64,000 bases of DNA from Cytauxzoon felis (taxonomy: Eukaryota > Apicomplexa > Aconoidasida > Piroplasmida > Theileriidae). Below the pieces are notes generated by a model. The model saw nothing but the letters and a program-made list of their open reading frames with translations. It had not been told where the DNA came from and did no database searches. The translations under genes and the position numbers were made by a program. Positions 43,945 through 55,000 of this stretch are shown here, in pieces (positions within the stretch are counted from its first letter, which is position 1; each line of letters starts with the position of its first letter). Location of the stretch: assembly GCA_020283715.1 (NCBI GenBank), contig JAIQCW010000118.1, positions 1 to 64,000 on the forward strand, given 5' to 3'.

Positions 43945-44281
43945 AAAGACAGTAATTTATGCACTATAATGTTCTCGCTAAAAAAACATCACTCATATAT
44001 TACACATTTAAAGTTTTAATTCATTATTAGCAGCTTTAATTTATATCATTTAATATTTATTGTAAATTAATTGATTTATTCCACCAATACTGTTGTCTAC
44101 TTCAGCCTTCCAATCGGATGTCATGGGGGACGGTAGTCTCTTGGAATCTCCAGTAAAATTAAGCAGCTTTCTAATATTCACTGATATAAATTACTATATC
44201 ATTATTTATATCGTTAAAATTCCATCGATTTATCTGTATAAAATGTAAATGTGTTCATAAATTTAGTCATATCTATGCATC
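43945..44281. other. Divergent intergenic region EXO5/RNASEH2A
   Basis: 337 bp with one GC-richer island at about 44092-44172 (CAATCGGATGTCATGGGGGA and following). I could not match it to 5S rRNA or another known RNA. Presumed promoter region. Confidence 0.4.
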
Positions 44282-45398
44282 ATGATCGATTATCAGAATT
44301 TAAGGTGTTTTCGACTGTACAAACCTGGAATAACAGACAGAAATACTCCTATTATGATGGGTAAGTGATTAATCGATTGTATATTATAATTGAATTCAAT
44401 GATGAAATAGGCATTGATGAAGCTGGTAGAGGACCGGTGTTAGGACCAATGGTATATGGAGCATTTTACTGTACAATTTCAGATGAATCCACCAGTATAT
44501 TGAAGAATAGGATCAAAGTTGACGGTAATTATTCGAAAATTATATTATAACTCCTTTAGACTCTAAAAAGTTGACTGAATCGTCCCGTGAAGATAAATTT
44601 ATACAGCTAAATGACAAGGCCCTTAAGTTCGGAATCTGTGCAGATGTAATTACTCCACTATACATCAGCTACAAAATGCTACAGAGGTGAGATGAAGGAG
44701 CATAACTACTGTTACGTCCGTTGAAGCTTAATATTCACATTTTCATCCACTCTCAATGGAGTTTCTTCTATTTGTTTATCCTTCACTTTTTAACCCATTT
44801 TATAGGACCAAATACAATTTGAACGAGATATCGCATGACGCGGCAATATCCATGATAAGACACGTATTATCATTGGGGCTGAATTTGAAGAACGTTTACA
44901 TCGATGCTGTGGGTCATGTGTCTAAATATGAGACGAAATTGAGGAGGATATTTCCGAATATAAATTTTAAAGTTGGTAATTTACAGAAATATAAATCATA
45001 TCAACATTCAGGTAGCCGAAAAGGCAGATTCTATTTATCCTACCGTTAGTGCAGCATCAATCGTAGCAAAAGTTATACGCGACAATATGATAAAGCACTA
45101 TAACATAAAAAGTATAGGATCAGGTTACCCCGGTGGTATGTCATCAATTGCAGAAATATAATTCATAGATTCGATCACACGTGAATATCTCATCCGTTCT
45201 ATACATAAAATCTTCGGGTTCCCTGATATCGTACGGATCAGTTGGTCAACCGCATTTAATTTGATTAATGGACCAAATTCCATCGCAATCAACTGGTATG
45301 ATGAACAAAATGACAACGAAACATTCAAAATATCAACAAATAAACAAACACTACCTAAATCACTAAACAACATCATACTAAGATTACATAAAATTTAA
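44282..45398 (+). CDS. RNASEH2A: Ribonuclease H2 catalytic subunit A
   Basis: Six exons: 44282-44360, 44411-44524, 44560-44686, 44806-44971, 45012-45135 and 45169-45398. Phases close and give 279 residues. It cleaves the RNA strand of RNA-DNA hybrids and removes ribonucleotides from DNA in the nucleus. Landmarks: the catalytic [38 protein letters not shown] with the third acidic residue, the [20 protein letters not shown] helix, GSGYPGDS, and [12 protein letters not shown]. The length is typical. The 119-nt intron 3 holds what looks like a decayed foldback arm; the other introns are 33-50 nt. Confidence 0.92.
44752..44793 (+). repeat. Decayed foldback arm in RNASEH2A intron 3
   Basis: CCACTCTCAATGGAGTTTC followed by TTCTATTTGTTTATCCTTC resembles the arm CCATTGCATGGAGC then TTCTATTTAGTTCCCCTTC seen at 42213, with several substitutions. 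Confidence 0.5.
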
Positions 45399-45464
45399 AT
45401 CCCAATACATCATACATCAAGAATCAATTAAAATATGAGCGAGATATTGTAGACATATAGATCA

Positions 45465-45689
45465 TCCACCTGCTGTCTAATCCATCCTCTCTTCCACTAG
45501 GCGTGGTGCCTCTTCCAATTAGTTATCCCTCCGCTTCCCTGAGATCAGCTACGGGTACTCCACTTCCACTTGAGGTCTTGTACTCACATTCGCCACGATC
45601 TCCGGGAGTGGCTCTACTCATTAGAGATAGGTAATTAGATGAAGCCTCCACGGCGAGTGGAGGAGAGGATGGATTAGACAGCAGGTGGA
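45465..45689. repeat. Foldback element with perfect 27-bp terminal inverted repeats
   Basis: 45465-45491 is the exact reverse complement of 45663-45689. The inner sequence carries the B module pair, a reverse right arm, CCACTTGAGGT and an antisense core (ACTCATTAGAGATAGG). It lies between the convergent RNASEH2A and adenosine kinase genes. Confidence 0.9.
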
Positions 45690-45735
45690 ACTATTACAGA
45701 AGATGTGTATTAAATTGAAATGAGATTATATAAAT

Positions 45736-46785
45736 TTATGGGAATTTCGGTTTTATCATAGAGTAATTATAACCATATCTTTTAATAATAAAATTTGCTG
45801 CATAATGACCAGCTGCGATACATTCTTTTAATGACTTATTCAATATTAAATGCGATATAAATCCTCCAGCAAACGCATCACCTGCACCTGTAGTATCGAC
45901 GATTTCTTTTTCATCTACAGGTATAACTGGATATTTTCTTACACCTTCTACAGTAGCTACTACAGTATCATATTTATTACATGTTACAACAACGACTCTA
46001 TCCCTCTTTTTATTCTCCTTGGGTAATTCTCTTAACCATTTAGCAACATCCTCCAGGTTATCAGATGGGTAATCAAAAGCTTCAGCAAATGCTCTTGCCT
46101 CTTTATAGTTGCAAAAGATATAATCTGTGTACTTTAACAAGTCTATCAATACATTTTTATGGACCTTAGCTAGGTATGGCGCCGATAAACTCAATAAGAA
46201 TGGCTTATTAGTTTCAGCAGCATATTTACCAACTCTGAGAATGGAATTTGGGGATGTGTTTAGAAAATAACAACACATAAAATAATATTCGGCCTCTTCT
46301 ACAACTTTCCAATTCTCTGGTAAATCTAAATGCTTCTCTTTACTATAATGCCCTGAAGCGCCTAAATCTGTAACCAATGAACGATTATTATCTGTTAAAC
46401 ATGACACACATCTACCAGTTCGTACATTATCAACTTCATAAAAGCGCGCATTAATATTACGACTTTCAGCGTCTCTTTTTATGATATCACCATATTTATC
46501 TTTACCGATACATGCAAAATATGTACAGACTTTCACAGGAGTATTCAACATCCATTGTGCAATCAATAATGTGCTATATATAGCTCCACCTGGACAGTAA
46601 GTTACATTATAATTTTCAACCACCTCTTCGAATAAATTAGAATGCTTTTCATCAGCTAATATTTCATCATTCTTCTTCAATCCATACTTGGTCAAGAACT
46701 CATCATCAACATTAACAACCATAAGTAATAACGAATCACCTACACCAAATAACAAATTCTCTCTAAGTCTTACCTCCTCCTCCAT
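45736..46785 (-). CDS. Adenosine kinase
   Basis: A single-exon frame of 349 residues, the normal length for the family. It phosphorylates adenosine to AMP in purine salvage; piroplasms cannot make purines de novo, so salvage matters. It is a PfkB/ribokinase-fold enzyme. Visible: the start LLFGVGDSLLLMVVNVDDEF, the glycine pair in VTYCPGGAIYSTLLIAQWML, a helical lid, and the C-terminal signature VDTTGAGDAFAGGFISHLIL with the catalytic Asp and anion hole. The first domain has GDSLL where many orthologues have GNPLLDI. No foldback repeat or intron. Confidence 0.93.
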   Translation of the reverse strand: MEEEVRLRENLLFGVGDSLLLMVVNVDDEFLTKYGLKKNDEILADEKHSNLFEEVVENYNVTYCPGGAIYSTLLIAQWMLNTPVKVCTYFACIGKDKYGDIIKRDAESRNINARFYEVDNVRTGRCVSCLTDNNRSLVTDLGASGHYSKEKHLDLPENWKVVEEAEYYFMCCYFLNTSPNSILRVGKYAAETNKPFLLSLSAPYLAKVHKNVLIDLLKYTDYIFCNYKEARAFAEAFDYPSDNLEDVAKWLRELPKENKKRDRVVVVTCNKYDTVVATVEGVRKYPVIPVDEKEIVDTTGAGDAFAGGFISHLILNKSLKECIAAGHYAANFIIKRYGYNYSMIKPKFP

Positions 46786-47385
46786 TAGTCACAACTTCTC
46801 TTCGTCAAATCATCATCAAAAGAGGGATGGTGTTATATTTTATGATGAAGTTGGAGAGATAAAGTATATTTGAAGTATAGACAATGGAGTACAAATATTA
46901 GTCCTACAATCTGAGGTTAATTTAGCACATCCATAACGAAATAATTTTACCCAACATTTAATAATTTTTTTAATTATCGTTTAAATTCATATATATCAAT
47001 AAATGTGTAAATATTAATACAACATTTCATCATAGAATCATTTCCATCAATTATTAAATATTAAATGTGTACATATTACACGTTCAATCAAAGTTATTTT
47101 TCCTATTCATTGCTCTACCTGAGGTTGTCTTCAAACAGTTCTTCTAATTACTTCCCCCTCCGCTTCCCTGAGATCAGCTGCGGGTAGTCTACTTGAGGTC
47201 ATGTACTCAACCTCGCCACGATCTCTGGGAAGCTGGAGGGGAACCAACTAGAAGAGTCTCCACGGCGATTGGAATGACAAGATATAGCATAAGATAGTAT
47301 TGGACCTCATGTTCAGTCAATACTTTGGCAACATTTCGCTTGAATATACATATATAGTCATTAAATTGATTTAATTTTCGTGTGG
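46786..47385. other. Gap between adenosine kinase and ASCC1-like gene
   Basis: 600 bp. The part next to adenosine kinase is AT-rich and presumably its promoter; 47112-47316 is a foldback repeat. Confidence 0.5.
47112..47316 (-). repeat. Foldback repeat, intergenic, partly decayed
   Basis: Modules CTACCTGAGGTTGTC, the reverse right arm CCGCTTCCCTGAGATCAGC and CCACGATCTCTGGGAAGC. The SLKS core is deleted. Confidence 0.7.
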
Positions 47386-49023
47386 TTAGATCCAGAATAC
47401 AAATCTTTGTGATTCATCGTTTGTTTGTGTTGTATTTATATCTTTTAGATAATCGCTTGGTATATTTGGTGGTGCAGATCCTGCGATTTGATGTTTACCA
47501 TCGAGCTGTAAGTCATTATAATCATAACGACTACCGATAAAATTAATTAATTCATTTGTACTATAAGCCTTAAAATCACAATTTTCATTCCCCATTGGAC
47601 GTAATTCTACACATACTACCTCACCCGAACTCTTAAACTCCAATTTATTTAAACGCTCAACATCACAATGTCTCATCAATGTCACATGAAATTTATGACG
47701 CACCGATGTATCAAAATTTATCTCCACCTCTGATACACATTCGTCTTCATCTGAAGCCATGCCATCTACACCTTCATCATCACCACGATCTCTGGGAGTG
47801 GCTCTACTCTTTAGAGATAGGTAAATAGAAAAGCTGTCTGCAAGACAAGGAGAGGTAGATGTAACCTCAGGTGGAGTAGACAGAGACTCACTCATGTTGC
47901 TCATTCGTGTGCCTTTTTTATTTATTAGATCATTTAATTCATCATTTGAGATTGTGGCATTGGGATCTTCGATGGTGACATCCGTAAAATTGATTTCGAT
48001 ATAGCCACTTGGAGTTATGTGTATTCCTTTGGCGATAGCTTCGGATTCTGTAAGACTGGCAATATTATTGGTTGATTTAACCTTCTTTTTCAATTTTGGT
48101 GGTGTTAAGATAGTATTTATAGCTTTATTAACAGAGGATTGAAATTCTTGTACAATATCATTTAAATCTTCATCTAATTTAACATTTGACATCAAAACAC
48201 TGCGATTTTCAAATTTCTTCTTATATTTTATGGATTCTAACCCATTAAGTTCCAACGTGTAAGGTTTAAATACAGCCGATGATGATTTTATACTCATAGA
48301 TGTCATCCTCAACGCATTCACTACTGCATATATATCTGAATCCGTCACCAAACTAAATAATGCCAATGTTACATGAGGACGCAATTCAAATCCCACAAAT
48401 TGACCTATACATAGATATAAACAAGAAGGAACATAATGACTCGAACGAAGTATGAGTGCTCCACTTGAAGTTACAACCTCAGGTGGAGTATACAAGCGCT
48501 CACTATGCTCTTTAAAGTCACGTATAGTTTAATCATACCCAGTATATTCTTGATATTGTTTTGTAGTTTTTGTAGATTTATGTGGAAATCTTGTCCTCTA
48601 ACTGGTAGACATAGGTAGTAATTGTAGATTTTGCTTTTTCTACATGCATTTAAGATATCATTGATGGCGGTGACTGAATGATGACCACTTGCGATTAACT
48701 TGAATTCATTACTCATTTCTTGTACAGTGATACGTACGTTATACATTTCTTCGTATTTTTTAATCCTATTTTGTATGTACGATACGAATGTAGATCTGAT
48801 TCCGACGGCGTATTCGCAATCATCTTCTGATTTAACGTCATTCTTTTTAGCACTATCTGATTCTAAATGGAGTATGAGTGAAGGGTTAAGGAATCTCAGA
48901 GTTACCTTTACTGCATTTTGGAATTGGTACCCTGAACGACGCTGGTGGCTTATGCCCTTTATTGTTGTCATCATATATAGTCACAGTTTCGAATGTATAC
49001 TCATCGCCATTAATGCTAGACAT
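47386..49023 (-). CDS. ASCC1: ASCC1-like protein: KH domain plus 2H phosphoesterase
   Basis: Three exons: 49023-48906, 48862-48539 and 48404-47386. Phases close and give 486 residues. Human ASCC1 is part of the activating signal cointegrator complex, linked to alkylation repair. The KH-like domain sits at about residues 35-110 (FVSYIQNRIKKYEEMYNVRI, KLIASGHHSVTAINDIL). The 2H phosphoesterase-like domain has its two HxT motifs in FELRPHVTLALFSLV and RHKFHVTLMRH. A foldback repeat is translated between them (about residues 363-405). Intron 2 (134 nt) contains the smallest palindrome of the family. The gene ends VFWI at 47386. Confidence 0.82.
47755..47878 (-). repeat. Foldback repeat, exonic copy in the ASCC1-like gene
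   Basis: PPEVTST, IYLSLKSRATPRDRG, then a short acidic tail; the right arm is missing. Sense and in frame, between the two HxT motifs. Confidence 0.85.
48459..48488. repeat. Minimal 30-bp palindrome of two A modules
   Basis: CTCCACTTGAAGTT and AACCTCAGGTGGAG separated by two bases. The arms pair at 12 of 14 positions. It sits in ASCC1 intron 2 with no other module. Confidence 0.85.
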
Positions 49024-49069
49024 TTTATTAAGATTATACTTTAAGAATTTGTTATAATGTGTGATAAAT

Positions 49070-52000
49070 TTAGAGTGTAAGACAAAACCCCAAGTTACCA
49101 TTCTTCCATAAATGGTAAGGGTTGACGATTTTTGTAATCTTAACATCGCCAGTACCAATACCAAATACCCTGTAAATCTCATAATTTTTACCCTTGGTTT
49201 GGGCAAATAACCATTCTTTATAACTTATTTCAAATAAAGATTTGTTATTACTGCAGGTACTCTTGACCTCAACATAATATTCTACACCGTCCAATACCAC
49301 CGTTATATCATAGCATAAACCAGACTCTAAAAATTTGTTGTGCCAAATCACATCACATCTACCTTCATTAAACTCATTTTTGTACATTTCCATCAACATA
49401 TCATATACTACTTCCTCACCCTTATAACCCACTTTCCCCTTCTTTTTTTGATCATGTCCTATCTTGTATTCGACACCGTCCAGATACATCTCTCTTTTAT
49501 CACCCAACTCGCTAAAGAATTGTTATGCTTTAATCACTAAACTTACAAATTCGATATGTCAATCTTCTTCAAATTTACATCACATTCACCAAATACATCG
49601 TATGCTAAGGAATCTTCCACGCATAAAGAATTCGATTCAACATCATTCATCTCTATTTCATAATCTACATCCATTGACAGTTGCGTTTCCAAAACTTCTA
49701 CATCTTCGTTTTCACTAGGCGTGGCGGCCTCTTCATTTAGTTCCCCCTCCGCTTCCCTGAGATCGCTCTCGGGCTCTCCACTTGAGGTTACATCACTACC
49801 TTCACTTCCGCCACGATCTCTGGGAGTGGCTATACTCTTTAGAGATAGGTAATTAGAAGAGCTGTCTGCAAGACGAAGAGAGTTGGAACCGAGTGGAAGA
49901 GAACATGAATGATCTTCTATGATAATGTTATCTATTTTTGAGTTATTTATATTCTTGAGTAGAATGAACGCGAAAGGATCAAGATTATTACTGCAGGTAT
50001 TGGCATGTGTTCCATATGACGTGTGAATGAAGGTTTTGAAGCATTTGCATTTAATTGGTTTTATGTTATTACAGAAGATCTCTGAATATCTATTAATATC
50101 GTCCAACGAAAGTTTATTTATAATTTTGTATACTGAGAATATAAATTTAGACATAAAATTGCCATTTATACCCAAAATTCTTACAAAATTGTCGAAGAAA
50201 TTCAACGATAATTTCATCCTATTATTGATGGATATATTCTCTTGTACAGATTTTAATAGAATTTTTACGTCATTACAATCAAGATTGATGCCATCAACAC
50301 AATCCTTCCATCCATCAATCCCATGGACTTCGATTCTTGTTAGTAGAGTATATTTTTTATGGATAAAATTCTCAAATAACACAGATTTACTGTAGATGTT
50401 GTTGAATTCATATTGAACTTCTACACATCTAATTGGCAAAATTGAGAAATTTCTGAAGGTCGAGTCGACTTCATTCCAATTTAGACTGTTGTAGTAATTC
50501 TCATCGTTATGCCTTAAATATAGATGTATATACGGCAATAATGGTACCAATACATATAGCTTTATCATCGTGTTCAAATGTCTAGTCATATTCATATCAA
50601 ATCCACCATGATCAATTGATATTAACCGGACATTACATTTCGTAATGAAATCAACCACTCCCAGTGCAATTAATATCTCATACCATACATCCGATGTATA
50701 TTTGCACGCCAAATATAGGACGCCATCCTCGAACTTTTCCATACATTCTACAGATTGCGCAGACATTAATGATATTATACCATCTCTAGCAGATGTGAAA
50801 CGGATATCAACAGACAGATCTCTTATATCAGAGGTATTATTCCCTTTCTTGCAAGTAGACGTTGTTCCTCTATTAACCGCACATTCCAGATCCCGTAGAT
50901 CGCCTCCAGGCGTCCCACTTGAGGTTACATCACTATCATTGCCACAATCTCCGGGAGTGGTATCACCCTTTAGGGATAGGTAATTAGAAGAAGCCTCCAC
51001 GGCGAGTGGAGAAGATAGTGATTGGACCTCAGGTGGATAGTCGGGTGAATAATCCTTTGGAAGGAGATAGTATTTCTTGTGATTGACAATGGGAATAATA
51101 TTTAGGTCCCATATTAGTGTTTTAAAATTCTCCTTTTCATTGATTTTGTATAGATGGATGATGATTTCGTATACTTTGATCAAGTGCATACTTATTACGG
51201 CGTCATTTAACAGTGACAGTGCATCATTCACAGTCAAATAATCAGATATACCAATGGAATTCCATAGATTATGGAGATTTGGGTCCAATTTATTGTAAAC
51301 ATCTAGCGAAGGTATTGATTTAACAGAGGGAAAGACGGTTACTTCCTTATAATTAAAGACCTTTAACAAATTACTGCAAGGATCTTCTACAATAATTAAA
51401 CGTTTAATGGCATCAAAACAATCATTTCTATATATCAATTTACTGTAAAAATCACATAGCAATTTGTAAATTTTACCGCTCTCCACTAAATATTTGAAAT
51501 TATCAAGCGATAGTGATGGGTATTCGAGCAAAACCTCGTTCTCTCTACCAGTTATAATCCTACGAACAATGTCCAAACCTATCAATGGATCGAGTTCATT
51601 ACACCTTAGAACTTCATCATTCAAGCTAGGATCCAGTGTCAAAAATAACAGATTGTCATAATTACCACTTAATGACGACAACTTAACAAATCTCCATTTA
51701 CCATCTTTATAATCACCAAATGGACACCAATCTAATTCACGAATCTGGTTAAAGTATATAGAAGGAGTAACTGAAACTGATTCATTACTCATAGAAGATC
51801 CTATTATTCCAGTGCATGGGGTTTTATTTACTTCCCCCTCCACTTCCCTGAGATCAGATACGGGTAGTACACCTCCACTTGAGGTTACATCCTTACCACC
51901 TCCGCCACGATCTCTGGGAGTGGCTCTACTCTTTAGAGATAGGTAATTGGAAGAGCTGTCTGCAAGACATGAAGAGGGGGTAATTTGAATTGACCTGGAG

Positions 52001-55000
52001 GTATAAAACGACTTATCCATTGTATTCGCTTGTGTATTTATTTCGATGGTGAGAATATTGTACATTAGTTTGCTAAGTGTGTATGAGTGATGTTTTTTTA
52101 ATTGATTTAGGAATAAAGTGATGTTTATTAGGTCATTAGAATAATAATTTACGTTTTCATTAATTTCCTTATTGACAAATGTATTTAAACTGAAAAATTT
52201 AATAAAATTTTCTATTTTATAACTAGATAAATCATGAAAATATTGCATATTTACAAATGGAATTTTATGAGGATATCCTAAATTTAGTAGATTATTATAA
52301 AAATTTCGGATATTTTTATAGTGTTCATTAAATTCTGGGGTAAATAATACATTTTCCAATTGAATTAAATCATCATTTAATATTAGTTTCATATTTTTAA
52401 TAGCATTAATCATAGTTTCATCGAAATTTCTATAAATCTCAGTGTCTATTAATACCCTTATGATATTTAATGATTCATTTGGATCATTTAATTTACCCCA
52501 TAATATTTGTATTATGTATTCATCATTAGATAATTCTTTTATACCAAGTCTCTTCAGCGTTATAATTATACCATCATTGTATCCATCTATGTTATGCCTA
52601 TTGACCATTATTTGTGGATGCATTATATGACATTCTACATTGTCAATCAGTGATAAATCCAAGCTACCCACATAATAATAAACGTTACAATCCAAATTAA
52701 CCACATTATACATTGTATCATACACGTATATCTTACTCTTCAATTCACTCACACGGTCATATTGTGATAGCAAATACAATAATACACCCACATCCATTAT
52801 ATAATACGATAAATCATACGAATGAGTATAGCTACGCAAGTCTTGTCCAGTTGCAAATAATGTAATATCTTTCATTGCATTGCATTGAGATCCTGCACCG
52901 TGGGTCATATCCTCATCTCCGCCACGATCTCCGGGAGTGGCTCTACTCTTTAGAGATAGGTAATTAGAACAGCTGACGGCAGGATGGACCTCAGGTGGAG
53001 AGCTGTCTGCAAGACAAGGATGACTTTCAGTATACAAGTTAGACTTTAAATGTTGTGAGATGTACTTATGGTATTCGTTGATGGATAATTCTAGTCTAGT
53101 TAATATCAACTTGATGGTGTTGAATTCAATGATATGTACTCCATAGTGTTTAAATACATCGTTGAATAAATCCTCTTTGACGTAGTACAATTGACAGTGA
53201 TGCATTAATAAATCATTAGTGAAAATTGTTTTAAATATTTCATCGTTACAGTAAATTGTTAAACTTGGATTCTTCATACCTTCAGCTGTGGGTATCCATT
53301 CCATATCCTTAAGCTTATTATATATCCCTCTACATGTATACTTGAATATTAATTTACCATCATTTTCAGATGGCAACGTATTCATGAAATACTTTAATAT
53401 ATTGCAATCTTCATCATTCTCATAATTTATTATTTGCCCGTTATTATCGAATATGGATATGATGCTTGTGTATGCATCAATGGTTTTATTTAGTATGAAT
53501 TCATTTCTGATGTCATCTAGTATTAATGACTGGCGATTGGATGATAAGATAAATGATGAATTGATCATAAACTTTAGACCGTAATTACCAATGGGTAAGT
53601 AATTATAGACATTACAATTATTTAAATCGTATAGGGGTATACCAATTGTTATTATGGGGATGGGGTTGTCTAAGTTGTAAATTTCATATTCTTCATTACT
53701 AACACTAATCTTGAATGATACTAACAATATTCTCTTATCCAATGAAACTACATCGTCACATCTTATATTTACTTCCCTCAACATTATCATCTTAATAACA
53801 TCTATGGTCACGCCATCACCGCCTCCTTTTACTTTAAATTCCTTAAGGGTATAATTCTGATAGAGTGTAGTTACGTCATGGATTGAATTGTAAAATGAAA
53901 TTCTTTTTAATTTCTTGAGGAATATGATACCTTCAGATTCAAAATTACCAAATTCATTATAAAATCTCAAGTATTCATCATTCTTATAATATTCCTGTTT
54001 CAAGGGCAGGTACATAAAGGTCAATTTTTCATTACCACACCCAAGCCAATTATAATGTTTCATAAACATTACCCGATTTACATTATCCAATCTTTCCAAT
54101 ATGTAACCTAGAACAGATTCATTCCATCGATCATCATGGGTGAACTGTTGTCCACTTGAGGTCATATCCTCATCTTTGCCACGATCCCCGGGAGTGGCTC
54201 TACTCTTTGGAGATAGGTAATTAGAAGAGCTGTCTGCAGGACATACGGTGGAACTGAATGATGTAGACCAACAAGTAGATGAAGATCCACTTGGGTGTAG
54301 TGGAATATAATGAGGTAGTAGATATGGTATATTGTTGTGTGAATTGTGTGATGAGAAGTAGAAGTTGAAATTGTTGGAGAATATGTGTGGTGTATGTGTA
54401 ACGATGAACACTGATTTGAATCCAATACCGAATTTCCCTATTTTGTTTTGATTTTTAAGACTCTTTCCGACATCACATATGGATTTTATGTCGAATTTAT
54501 TGAATCCAATTTCATTATTTAATAGAATTATACAATTTTTATCATAATAGAATGAGATAAATGGTACTGTTGATGGTTTATAAGTATTATCATCAGCATT
54601 CTGTATCAATTCCAACTGTAAATGTACTTTGTTATTATAAAGATCCTCCGATAGCCTCTTTATAGACCTCGCTATACGATCATATTGTTTCCTCATTATA
54701 CTACTCATTACATCATCCATCTCCAATCCCACCCCAAACTCTTCCCGTCTTACGCTCTCTATAACATCCCGGGGGTTATCATTACACGTAGTCGATATAT
54801 CGTCAAAAGGAGTGATTATTGTATCCGAGGTATTGAATATTTCATTTGATGGATGGATGCTCTGGATCGGGACCTCCTCATAGATAGAAATTTTCACGTC
54901 ATCGGGGGGAACTACAACAGGAATATCGAGATGAATTTTCTCTTCAACCTCATTCAATGTATCCATCTCAACATCATCCTTCATTTTATTGCTTCCATAC

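Noticed and set aside
44092..44172. Possible 5S rRNA or other structural RNA in the EXO5/RNASEH2A gap
   Set aside because: No match to the 5S internal control region or to tRNA boxes; only a mild rise in GC.
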